A stretch of DNA of 64,000 nt, from the NCBI GenBank assembly GCA_007988745.1, contig BJUT01000004.1, positions 62,001 through 126,000 on the forward strand, given 5' to 3'. Source of the DNA: Pseudoalteromonas atlantica (GTDB lineage: Bacteria; Pseudomonadota; Gammaproteobacteria; Enterobacterales; Alteromonadaceae). Shown in pieces: positions 45,820 through 54,820 of this stretch (the first letter of the stretch is position 1; each line of letters opens with the position of its first letter). The notes beneath the pieces were generated by a model. The model was not told the DNA's origin. It did not search any database and worked only from the letters and a program-made list of their open reading frames with translations. Both the position numbers and the translations under genes were made by a program.

Positions 45820-46542
45820 TTAAATGTTTGTCTTGTCCAGTAACGTATTTATCTCATCAATGAGTGAATGTATACGTTCAGCATTTTTTCCTAAATCGCT
45901 TCGCCCCACGCGTGACTTACTGCGTATATCGACAAAGCGCTGGCTGCCTTCGTCATTGATACGCACAACTACATCGTCTTTAAAACCAAACCATGTGGTG
46001 GTATCCGTTGCTTCTACAATGCCCGTAGCCGCATTAACATTAACAAGCTCAAACCCTAAATTTTTAACCGCTTGCTCGGTAGCAGCCAATAAGTCTGTTT
46101 TTGATTGTGCATAATTTAGTGTTTTCAGCTCAGGGTAAGCTTTGCGTTGCTGCGTGGCTGTTTCTTCTCCTGCGTATTCAGCTGGGTTTTTAGCATCCGC
46201 TCGCAGCGGTACAATTGCCACAAATTTTGGCGGGTTAATTAAATCGGTCGAAATATCATGGATCGCGGGTACGCTTTTAGCCTTGCTCATCATGCTCAGT
46301 GGCATTGCAATCGCGATGGCTGCAAACACCAATGCCATTAAAGTGCTGCCCATGCTAAGCGTTTTACGCATAAAAATAACCTGTATAACAAGCAGCACTA
46401 ATGCAGCGCCACCCACATACACACCAAATCTAAACCCTGCAAACGCAGTACTTAGTTCAACAACCCCATACTTATATAAAGGCCCTGGCAGTAAAACGAG
46501 TAAAAAAGCGATTAAACTTACTAAGCTCACTAAAATTTTCAT
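45820..46542 (-). CDS. DUF1499 membrane protein
   Basis: A 240-residue protein with three or four N-terminal transmembrane helices (about residues 3-20, 35-58, 64-84) and a C-terminal DUF1499 domain (about 100-235) seen in FVAIVPLRADAKNPAEYAGEE, then DTTTWFGFKDDVVVRI and SRVGRSDLGKNAERI. DUF1499 has no proven function; the domain is frequent in membrane-associated proteins of proteobacteria. AAGGA precedes the ATG, and a strong terminator follows the stop. It is transcribed alone. Confidence 0.9.
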   Translation of the reverse strand: MKILVSLVSLIAFLLVLLPGPLYKYGVVELSTAFAGFRFGVYVGGAALVLLVIQVIFMRKTLSMGSTLMALVFAAIAIAMPLSMMSKAKSVPAIHDISTDLINPPKFVAIVPLRADAKNPAEYAGEETATQQRKAYPELKTLNYAQSKTDLLAATEQAVKNLGFELVNVNAATGIVEATDTTTWFGFKDDVVVRINDEGSQRFVDIRSKSRVGRSDLGKNAERIHSLIDEINTLLDKTNI

Positions 46543-46798
46543 TATTATGATTCCTTTATCATGTGTGATCTTTAATTTTAAGTATTTGAAACCAGTACAT
46601 TATACTGCCAAGCACTGGGTTTAGATTACAATTAACAGCTCACGCCACTGTATAGTGATAATTAAGTGCTTTAAATAATAAGCTTTGTTCAAAAACCTTA
46701 AAATAAGCTAATTAAAACAACTAAATAACGCATTTTTATTATCAAGCAGCGGCGCTTTAACCTTAAACTAACGTACCTAGGCTGGCGTGTCAGTATCA

Positions 46799-48139
46799 TT
46801 ACACAAAAAAGTCTAAGGTAGCGCTGTTAAAGTTACTTAAATTAGGAAAAATATCAACTAGCTCCGAAACAGGCACGCCAAACCACTGCGCTAACGTTGC
46901 AAAGTATTGCTCGTTAGCCACTTGCGGAATTAACCGCCCGCCTCCGGTATCGTATTCGCCCTCTAATTACTGAGTAAGTAACTGGCCATAAATAGAACGG
47001 CCTTTTACCGCGCCGCCCATTACTATTTGATTCCCCGCCCAGCCATGGTCGGTGCCATCGCCGTTTGAGGTGAGCGTGCGGCCAAAGTCCGACATAGTAA
47101 ACGTGGTGACTTTATCATTCATGTTTAGCTCTTTCATGGCACTGTTAAACTCGCTGAGCCCTTGAGCTAGCGTATTTAATAACGCAGGGTGCGCAGTAAG
47201 CTGATCATCGTGGGTGTCAAATCCCCCCATAGAGACAAAAAATACTTGGCGCTGTGTACTTAACGACGACTGCACACTAATAGCTTTGGCCACCGCGGCT
47301 AATTGCTCACTAAAGCTAGTATCGCTAAAGGTGGTAGTAAGCGCTGGGGCTTGTTCAAGCGCACTGTTCATCGTTTGCGTGTTGGTAATTGCGCTATTTA
47401 AGCCATTCGCATATTCACGCCCTAGTACATGGCTTGCATTGCCTAGCAAGCGGTTCATTATGTTAGTAACGTGCTCAGTGCGGGGCTGATAACCTCCAAA
47501 GGCGTTAATTGTGCTTATGCCACTTTTGTTAAGCGCAAAGGCACTGGTATTTGTGCCTGTTTGCCATAAATTAGTGCCATCGAGAGAGATATTTGCCGCA
47601 AACTGATCCTCTACAGCTAACCGCTCTAGCATACGTGCGCCCCACCCACTGTTTAAAGAGGCTTTTTCTCGGCCGTACATCCATGATGCTTGCTGATCGT
47701 TATGCGAAAATAAATGCTTAGGTAAAGGCACCGCGTTATTTTTGTAATCTTTTAATGTGGTGGGGGTAAGTAAAGTGCCTACGCCACCAACAAAGGCTAA
47801 ATCATCCGACTCAAACACGCTCTGTAAAGGCGCAAGTGAGGGATGAATACCCACGCCACCTGCAAACTGCTGAGAAACACTTAACGCTAGCGGATTGTCT
47901 ACTGCGAGGTTTTGCCGGCTTTGCTCGTATAAACTACGCTGCTCTCCCTCAAGGGGTAGCAACATATTCAGTGAGTCGTTTCCGCCGTATAAAAATACAC
48001 ACACTAGGGCTTTATAATCACCGAGTTCTATTGCATTAGTTGCCCCCGTTAACGCTTGTAGCTGCAAGCTAGTTAAAGCAGCTGCCGATACCCCGCCTTT
48101 TAAACATAATGACAAAAAGTCTCTTCTATTTAAGCTCAT
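46799..48139 (-). pseudogene. DUF1501 (Tat-exported) gene with internal stop
   Basis: Secreted DUF1501 protein, here broken by one in-frame TAA. The first 390 codons run from ATG (48139) to the stop at 46967-46969: a Tat signal NRRDFLSLCLKGG, the family segment FLYGGNDSLNMLLPL, and DFGRTLTSNGDGTDHGWAGNQIVMGG. After LLTQ and the TAA the same frame continues for 55 codons, LEGEYDTGGGRLIPQV through QWFGVPVSELVDIFPNLSNF, to a natural TAA at 46799. That tail is the normal end of DUF1501 proteins. A nonsense change, a sequencing error or readthrough can explain it. Upstream partner is DUF1800. Confidence 0.9.
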
Positions 48140-48148
48140 TATGCGCTC

Positions 48149-50056
48149 CTAATACTGCACGTTAAATTCAGGTGAAATAGCAATCATGTATAACAAGTAC
48201 GAAACCCTCACGCGGTACTGATCCTCGTCAAAATAGGCATCTAAATCAAGCAAAGCTTGTGTAGTGTCAGCGCTCATATTGCCGGCAAAATACAGAGTAT
48301 TGTATTGCTCTATCAGTGCGCTAATGCCATTTTGCGCCAAGTAATCCATATCGCTTTGAACATAAACATAAATTCCTGCAGGGTTTAACTCGGTATGCGC
48401 TTCGGCTGTACTCCAAACCAAACTTGCAAATAAGGCATTCATTGTGCCTATTAAAGTCGCATCGTTGGCTATTTGTAATTCAGGTGCTACCAAACCTTGG
48501 GTGCGTAACGCCGCACTTTGGTAATCGGGTCTAAAAAAGTTAAATACAGAGCCCGACTGCATGGGGCCTTGCCCATAGCTATCTACTAAGTTCCACGTTT
48601 TATAATAACCTTGCTGCGACTTCGCATTAAGGTTTCGCCAAAACTGCACAGTTTTTAAAAGTGGTTCTTTAATTTTACCTTGATAGCTAAGTACACTACC
48701 AAAATGGCGTGCTTCGTCATCTAAATAAATAGCTTTAACAACTGCGGCTAAATCGCCTCGCACACCACTTCCATTATCGTTAAATACACGTGCAACGCGC
48801 TCTACATATTGCGCAGTAGGGTTTGAGGTAATTAACCGCTGAATAAGCTGCTTAGAAATAAACGGTGCTACGTTATCGTGATTAAATAAATTATCGAGGG
48901 CTATTTTTAGCGACTCCTCTGGGCCGTAACCTGGCGGTATAACCTCATTATTTAATAGGACTTTTTCTTTATCCGAATGGTATTCGCTGTAAGCTTGCAT
49001 AGGGTTTATATAATCACGGCTTTTGCGTTTAAAGGTTTCGCTGCCGGCAAATGTCCAGCCTGTAAATACACGCGCAAACCCCTGTATTTGAGCCTGTCCG
49101 TAAGTTGCTATGCTATTACCGTCTGCATCTAGTTTAGCGGTGCCATCAAGGTTTAACTCATCTAGGCCAATGGTAAATAATTGCATAACCTCACGGGCGT
49201 AATTTTCATCTGGGCGAATATTAAGTGCTTCATCGGCTTTTTCGTTCCCTAAATGGCTTAGGTACGTGCCCATAATTGGCGAAAGCGTTACCTCTTCGAG
49301 TAACTCTCTAAAATTGCCAAACGCATGTTTAAGTAATAAATCGTAGTAAGTGATCATGCCCTCTGGTTGTGCACGCAAATCGCTATTTTCATCCGATACA
49401 ACCAATATTTCACTCAGTGCAAATGCAACGCGTTGGCGTAGTTGATCGTCACTTTGTAGCACCGCTTTCCACCATGCATCTATTCGGCTTATATATTTAA
49501 AGTCTTCGTCATCTTCAAGTTTTACCAAGTAGTTTCGATGGTAGCTAACTGGCAGTGCTATTTGGTTATCGAGCCATTGTTGCTCACTTAAACCTTGAGC
49601 ACTGTTTATTTCAGCAAGCGTTGGCCCCATGCTAGCTTGGTGTAATAACCTAGCGGCGCTGTGTATGTCCATGCTGTTTTTGGCTACAAATGTAACGGTT
49701 TGCGTGTTTTTTGCCCCTTCATTATCGGTGGCTGTTACGCTAAATGAATACGTTATAGGCTCATAACTTTGCGCAGCGGGTATAGTAAGGCGGGTACTTA
49801 ACGCATTTAATGGTTCATTCAATAATGTTGTGCCCACAGTTTGTTGCCAAACCACACTGCTTATTGTGCCGTCTTCATCGCTTGCTGTTGCAATTAGCTC
49901 AATGGTTTGGCCTTTAGTTAATTCGCTGGGTATGTCGGCAATCGATAAGGTAGGAATTTTATTTGAATTAACGGTGGGCGTGTCATCGCCGCCTGAGCCA
50001 CCACAGGCGCTTAGCAATAAAGCACAACTTGCTAATAAAACTGATTTGTAATGCAT
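48149..50056 (-). CDS. DUF1800 lipoprotein
   Basis: Exported lipoprotein of 635 residues; lipobox LLSAC (about C18) is followed by a GGSGGDD spacer. An Ig/cadherin-like domain (about 30-125; SFSVTATDNEGAKNTQTV) precedes a DUF1800 region with the opening RLLHQASMGPT and later HLGNEKADEAL and NYAREVMQLFTIGL, all typical. DUF1800 genes almost always lie next to DUF1501 genes, as here (9 bases apart), and the two are thought to work together at the cell envelope, though no reaction is known. It is separated from the upstream hydroxylase gene by 110 bases that may hold an additional promoter. Confidence 0.9.
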   Translation of the reverse strand: MHYKSVLLASCALLLSACGGSGGDDTPTVNSNKIPTLSIADIPSELTKGQTIELIATASDEDGTISSVVWQQTVGTTLLNEPLNALSTRLTIPAAQSYEPITYSFSVTATDNEGAKNTQTVTFVAKNSMDIHSAARLLHQASMGPTLAEINSAQGLSEQQWLDNQIALPVSYHRNYLVKLEDDEDFKYISRIDAWWKAVLQSDDQLRQRVAFALSEILVVSDENSDLRAQPEGMITYYDLLLKHAFGNFRELLEEVTLSPIMGTYLSHLGNEKADEALNIRPDENYAREVMQLFTIGLDELNLDGTAKLDADGNSIATYGQAQIQGFARVFTGWTFAGSETFKRKSRDYINPMQAYSEYHSDKEKVLLNNEVIPPGYGPEESLKIALDNLFNHDNVAPFISKQLIQRLITSNPTAQYVERVARVFNDNGSGVRGDLAAVVKAIYLDDEARHFGSVLSYQGKIKEPLLKTVQFWRNLNAKSQQGYYKTWNLVDSYGQGPMQSGSVFNFFRPDYQSAALRTQGLVAPELQIANDATLIGTMNALFASLVWSTAEAHTELNPAGIYVYVQSDMDYLAQNGISALIEQYNTLYFAGNMSADTTQALLDLDAYFDEDQYRVRVSYLLYMIAISPEFNVQY

Positions 50057-50166
50057 GTTAAATCGTCATCGTAAATTAAAGAAGGTACGCGTGTATGTAC
50101 CGAGTTTGATACGATTATTGAAACACAAAATTTACAATTTAACCTTTTATTTTTTGTAACCGAGCG

Positions 50167-51207
50167 CTATTTAACTGTTTTGTCGTTAATATTAACCTCA
50201 ATAATGGGCTTTTTTTTATTAAAAACATTCACCTTATTAGCGGCTTTAGCCACACGTTGCCAAGGCGTTTGTAGGTTCTCGTAAATTGGCCGCCAATACG
50301 CATCCATTACACTGTTGTGCCCCCGGTCGTTATTGCCAACCCCCACGGTAATTTTACCTACTTGATGCGCTTTTATCAGCGTGCCACAGGCTCTATCCCA
50401 AATGGCTAACGCTGAGCCTAGGTTACGGTCAAAATGTTTTGGGTTATCGCTGTGATGAATTTGGTGCTGAGCTGGGCTAATTAACCAATTTTCTATTTTT
50501 TTACCAAAGCTCCACCACACATGTGAGTGGCGTAAATTAGCGCCTAAAGCATTAAAGGCAAATACAAATACATTAGCCCCAAAAATATCTAACATTGATA
50601 AATTTCGGCCAAAGCAATACACACAAACGCCCACTACAAAACCTTGGGCTAACGCCATTCGACAGGCATATAAATAGCTTTCAAACGGGTGGCTGCGATA
50701 AATGGTCATTGGGGTGAGCACTAACGCACTATGATGTACCTTGTGAAAATGCCACAAAAACGGCACTTTATGCAGTGCTAAATGTAATAAAAACCGTGTT
50801 AAATCATCAAATATAAACAATAAAACGGTAAAAATAATTAACACCACAGTACTTGGCAGCTGCCATACTGCGCGCTCACCAAAAAGCCATTGCAGGGCAT
50901 CACTTACACCAATAGCAACAGGCACCATAGTTAACACTATAGGCACCCACAGCGCGGCTTTAAGTAAGCGGTTTATAATTAATAATTGGTAGTCGAGCTT
51001 GGCACTTTTACTCAGCCAAATACGCTTACTAAATAAATAGCGCCCCAGCCCACGCCACGTGCGCTTTTTTTGCTGCGCACGGCCCGAGAAATACAGCAAC
51101 ATTGCAATCACTAACGCCGCAATGCTATAGCCAATAAAAATACGTTTATTGGCATCAAACAAATAATTTGGCGTTTGAAGAAGCGTTTGCCATATAGTCT
51201 CGAGCAT
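50167..51207 (-). CDS. Sterol desaturase/fatty-acid hydroxylase family protein
   Basis: Membrane di-iron oxygenase of 346 residues with four or more hydrophobic segments. All histidine boxes are present: H142xxxH146, H153-F-H155xxH158H159, H227/H229 and H248xxH251H252. The family hydroxylates or desaturates lipid chains using a di-iron centre. It lies 10 bases downstream of the TonB-dependent receptor gene in the same strand, so it is in the iron-cluster operon. A lipid-modifying or siderophore-like hydroxylation role is possible; no substrate is known. Confidence 0.9.
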   Translation of the reverse strand: MLETIWQTLLQTPNYLFDANKRIFIGYSIAALVIAMLLYFSGRAQQKKRTWRGLGRYLFSKRIWLSKSAKLDYQLLIINRLLKAALWVPIVLTMVPVAIGVSDALQWLFGERAVWQLPSTVVLIIFTVLLFIFDDLTRFLLHLALHKVPFLWHFHKVHHSALVLTPMTIYRSHPFESYLYACRMALAQGFVVGVCVYCFGRNLSMLDIFGANVFVFAFNALGANLRHSHVWWSFGKKIENWLISPAQHQIHHSDNPKHFDRNLGSALAIWDRACGTLIKAHQVGKITVGVGNNDRGHNSVMDAYWRPIYENLQTPWQRVAKAANKVNVFNKKKPIIEVNINDKTVK

Positions 51208-51217
51208 AACTTACCTC

Positions 51218-53452
51218 TTAAAATTGATATTTGTAACCCACGGCTACGCTACGCGGTTTACCCGGGCGCGCGCCATATGGGCGACGACTAACAATGTTAT
51301 CTTGGTCAAACAGATTATCTACCTTAGCGTAAATATGCCCATATTGATCAAGCTCGTAGCGCGCAGCAATATCTACAACGGTTGTAGCGGGTACCTCGAC
51401 ACCTGCCAACGGTAATGAAAAATCATTCCCTGTGGTGTTACCAAGCTCGCCAGCGGTATAAGCTACGCCAGCGGCCTCTGGCATTTCTGAGGTGTATTTT
51501 ATTAATACATCAACCGACCAATCGTTATGTGCAAGGCCTAAGCTCAGCGCAGCTTGATGGTTAGGCAAGTACGGTAAATGATCGCCCGGGCGAATATGTC
51601 CCCACTGCGTAAATTCGCTAAATAGCTCTTCTTTAAACTCACTTTGCGTGTAGGTGTAAGTTAAGCGTACCGGCACATCAATGTGCTTATTTAATGCGTA
51701 AGTGTGTGCAAATTGAGACTCAACGCCCCATACATCCACTTCCCCACCACTAAACTCGCGGTCAATTTCGTTTTCGATTCCACAATTTGACTGGCCACAG
51801 CTCTCTACTAAGTTTGAATAATCATTAAAAAAGCTCACTACTTCCACTTGGCTGTTACCGTTGTTGTAACGGCCACCAAATTCATAGTTTACGCTTTTTT
51901 CAAACTCTTCATCTCCTTCACGTACAGGGCTAGATGGGCTCGAGGGCACAAACCCTTGGTGTACACCAAAAAGTAACCCTGCATTGGCCGATAATTGGTA
52001 AAAGCCACTTAAACCAGGTAACCAAATACGGCTCGATTTATCTTGCCAATCGTTTTCTTGTCCAGGGGCGTCATTTTGATACGACATATCCATTAACTCG
52101 CCGCGCACGCCTAAACCAAGAGTTAGCTTATCGAAGGTTACTTTGTCTTCAATATATAACGACCACGCATCGGTAGATTCGGTATTTTGTGTGGTAAATA
52201 CACTCGCGGTGTCTGTACGGGTATTAACCGCGTTAACCATGGCGTAGGTGTCTTCAAAATGATCGCGCTCTATTTCATCTTGATGAAAACGCACCCCGAA
52301 TGAGAGTGAGTGCTCTAGCCCAAACGCAGCTACTTGCCAATCACCATCAAACTGTATGCCTTGTGAGAAAAAGGCTCTGTCGTTCGTTCCCATGGTTAAA
52401 AACACATTGCTTTCACCACTTTGAACCGAATCGGCTTGGCCACTAATAACGCTGTATTCACGTTCAAAGCGTGTTGGGTCTGCCAAAATATCCGATAAAC
52501 TACCACCGCTGTTAGTAACCGCGTTGAGTTTAAGCCACGCACGTTCAAAATCGTTGCGATAGGCGCGGGTTGTAAGGGCAAAATTGTCGCTGCTAAGTTG
52601 GTGGGTAAACATCACTTGCGTATGCTTAGTGTCCATATTTGCAGGGCCACTGGCGGCATAACGGCGATACGGTGTTTGCTGGTAATCTTCTTCGGTTAAC
52701 CCAAGGTAGGTTTCGTTAGAAAGCTCATCTGAATAGGCCAGCTTTAACTCAAAGCGTTGCTTAAACTGCTCGCTATTAAGTGTGTAATCTAATTTAACTA
52801 ATAAATCGTCTTTTTCAAAGCCAGTATCTTGTCCGCCATCAAGCTCTTTAAAACCGTCACTTTCTAGGTGAACGCCTTCAACTAAAAAGCCAAACTGCCC
52901 TTCGCGGTTACCATAATACGCGTGCGCTTTTTTATAGCCATCGGAGCCTGCTGAAATATCAAGCATACCGCTGGCATCATCAGGCACTTGGCGCGACACT
53001 AAATTAAGCGTACCCGCCACCGTTTGCGGGCCATAATGTATGGCTGCTGGGCCTTTAAACACTTCAACTGCGGTCATGCGTGTAGTAAGCGGAAAATAAT
53101 AAGCCGCCGGTGCCGAATACGGCGCAGGGCCAATTAAAACACCGTCTTCTAAAATGGTTATTTTTTTACTACGTTCAGGGGTTACGCCCCTAAAACCAAT
53201 GTTAGGCCTTAGCCCAAAGCCGTCTTCTTCGCGTATGTTTACCCCAGGCACCTGCGATAAAATACGATGAATATCATCAAACTCAAATTGTTCAAGTTGC
53301 GCTTCGCCAATTAAAGTTGCCGAGCCTGCTTCGGTGCGCAATTTATCGTTATGGCTAATAATTTGAATATGTTCTAATTCGTTTTTTTGCTCTGCCACTG
53401 CTTGGCAACTTACGGCCATAAGCAATGCAATTGTAAGTTTATTGTATTTCAT
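51218..53452 (-). CDS. FecA-type TonB-dependent receptor
   Basis: TonB-dependent importer of 744 residues. A signal peptide (ending AVAEQ) is followed by a TonB-box-like segment HIQIISHN and a plug with LRPNIGFRGVTPERSKKI and VFKGPAAIHYGPQTVAGTLN. This plug pattern is that of FecA-like iron(III)-dicitrate and related receptors. The barrel ends in SVAVGYKYQF with a terminal phenylalanine. The spacing to imelysin (8 bases) and hydroxylase (10 bases) shows it is inside one operon. With imelysin upstream and a Fur-type site at the start of the cluster, an iron-related ligand is the best inference. Confidence 0.92.
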   Translation of the reverse strand: MKYNKLTIALLMAVSCQAVAEQKNELEHIQIISHNDKLRTEAGSATLIGEAQLEQFEFDDIHRILSQVPGVNIREEDGFGLRPNIGFRGVTPERSKKITILEDGVLIGPAPYSAPAAYYFPLTTRMTAVEVFKGPAAIHYGPQTVAGTLNLVSRQVPDDASGMLDISAGSDGYKKAHAYYGNREGQFGFLVEGVHLESDGFKELDGGQDTGFEKDDLLVKLDYTLNSEQFKQRFELKLAYSDELSNETYLGLTEEDYQQTPYRRYAASGPANMDTKHTQVMFTHQLSSDNFALTTRAYRNDFERAWLKLNAVTNSGGSLSDILADPTRFEREYSVISGQADSVQSGESNVFLTMGTNDRAFFSQGIQFDGDWQVAAFGLEHSLSFGVRFHQDEIERDHFEDTYAMVNAVNTRTDTASVFTTQNTESTDAWSLYIEDKVTFDKLTLGLGVRGELMDMSYQNDAPGQENDWQDKSSRIWLPGLSGFYQLSANAGLLFGVHQGFVPSSPSSPVREGDEEFEKSVNYEFGGRYNNGNSQVEVVSFFNDYSNLVESCGQSNCGIENEIDREFSGGEVDVWGVESQFAHTYALNKHIDVPVRLTYTYTQSEFKEELFSEFTQWGHIRPGDHLPYLPNHQAALSLGLAHNDWSVDVLIKYTSEMPEAAGVAYTAGELGNTTGNDFSLPLAGVEVPATTVVDIAARYELDQYGHIYAKVDNLFDQDNIVSRRPYGARPGKPRSVAVGYKYQF

Positions 53453-53460
53453 TGTCGCCC

Positions 53461-54735
53461 TTAGTCGTTATCGCCTGCAGAGGTGGTAGGTAGCTCAAGT
53501 GCTAGCTCATTAATAAAGTCATTTTTTAGCTCATCGGTCAGCACTTTCACTTGGCCATGTACATCACGTACGTGTTGCTCGTTATCAATTAGCAAATCGG
53601 CCAGCGAGCTATCAATGCTATTTAAAGTGGCTTTAAGGGTTGCTATTCCTTCAACTAAACGTGTTTTAGTAGCCTGTGCTTGCTCTGCATCTAAAAAGTC
53701 ATCAAAGCCAGTGCCTGCTTGCTCAGCGTCTAAATTACCCATAATTAACGCTTCAAACGCCACTAAGTTATTACGAATATTATCTAAAGAGCTTTTCGCA
53801 TCTAGGCTTTCTACATCTTCAGGGCACGCCGATGCGCCACACGAATTTGAAAAAATACCAATCGGCTCTGCTAATTTTTTATCTTTTACTATTGTGTCGA
53901 TATAAAACAGTGCATCGCTAATATGATTAAGTGCTTCGTGAGTTGTGCTAAACCGAGAGCCACTTTGGCCGGTATTTTTTAATTCGTTAGCAAAACCACT
54001 ATCCCCTTGCCAAGCTTGTAATAACTGCGCTGACGAACTTAAAACATCTTCACTTGCCACCACAGCAAACTCACAACGAGCCTGACGACGCGCTAAATCT
54101 GTACGGTTATTCCAATCTGCAAGGGCATCATTTGCCACACTACAGTGATGCGCTAATTGCTCGTTAAACAACACATGCCCAATTGCAAATAAGCCACGGC
54201 GTGTTGCTGTTCTTTCGCTAATGGCATACGGGCGATTTTGATCTTGGTTAATAACACCGTCTTGGTTATACACCACGTCTTGGTCTATCCCACAGCGGCT
54301 AAAAGTAGGCCATGAATATATTTGGTTACGTAACTGCCCTGCGTTATCAAGAAGCGGCCCCATTTGCATCATTTCGGCTTGTTGCCAACCCGCCATGGTA
54401 TCTAGCCAGGCTTGTTGTGCTTGAGCACGCAGCGCAATGGCCTCTTCTGAGCTTTCTTGTACGCTTTGTATTTCAGCTTGGCAGTAATTTGCAACGGCCT
54501 GTGTTTGTGTTTGTGCTTGTTGATTAAATAAAACAAACGTCGGTGTTATTACATTATCGACTAAGTTAGCAACGAGTTGTGCTTCATCAAACTCTGTAAC
54601 CGCAGGCGTCGTAGTTTGCCCGCTATCACTACTTTGAAAATCACTACCTGTGCTACTTGAGCTACTTTCACCACACCCACTAAGGGTTAATACAGTAGCT
54701 GCAACCACAACCCCTTTTTTTGCATAATTGATCAT
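53461..54735 (-). CDS. Imelysin-family lipoprotein
   Basis: Lipoprotein of 424 residues; lipobox LSGC (C21) and a Ser-rich spacer. The imelysin/M75 fold is helical and repeated; recognisable segments are YSWPTFSRCGIDQDVV and GLFAIGHVLFNEQLAHHC, in place of the GxHxxE motif of typical members (here GHVLFNE). Imelysins are iron-linked outer-membrane or periplasmic proteins; several are Fur-controlled. It lies 8 bases upstream of the FecA-type receptor and 85 bases after the DUF4856 gene, with a terminator-like hairpin between. Confidence 0.9.
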   Translation of the reverse strand: MINYAKKGVVVAATVLTLSGCGESSSSSTGSDFQSSDSGQTTTPAVTEFDEAQLVANLVDNVITPTFVLFNQQAQTQTQAVANYCQAEIQSVQESSEEAIALRAQAQQAWLDTMAGWQQAEMMQMGPLLDNAGQLRNQIYSWPTFSRCGIDQDVVYNQDGVINQDQNRPYAISERTATRRGLFAIGHVLFNEQLAHHCSVANDALADWNNRTDLARRQARCEFAVVASEDVLSSSAQLLQAWQGDSGFANELKNTGQSGSRFSTTHEALNHISDALFYIDTIVKDKKLAEPIGIFSNSCGASACPEDVESLDAKSSLDNIRNNLVAFEALIMGNLDAEQAGTGFDDFLDAEQAQATKTRLVEGIATLKATLNSIDSSLADLLIDNEQHVRDVHGQVKVLTDELKNDFINELALELPTTSAGDND

Positions 54736-54773
54736 TATTTCAACCCTAAAAACTTTGAAAATTAAACGGCAAA

Positions 54774-54794
54774 AGGCCAGCCCGTGGGCTGACC
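54774..54794 (-). terminator. Hairpin with T-tract between DUF4856 and imelysin genes
   Basis: On the minus strand GGTCAGCCC pairs with GGGCTGGCC around a short loop (one mismatch) and is followed by TTTT. It could act as a partial terminator that lowers expression of the downstream imelysin and receptor genes relative to DUF4856. Confidence 0.6.
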
Positions 54795-54820
54795 TTCCTT
54801 GGTGCTAAAACGGGTGGTTA

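Noticed and set aside
46142..46624. 160-codon plus-strand open frame
   Set aside because: Antisense to the DUF1499 gene; no family features or ribosome binding site.
46799..46969. Frameshift as the cause of the short DUF1501 protein
   Set aside because: The family-like tail after the stop is in the same frame as the body, so a point nonsense change explains it without any indel.
53483..53905. 140-codon plus-strand open frame
   Set aside because: Antisense to the imelysin gene, no recognisable protein, serine-rich shadow composition.
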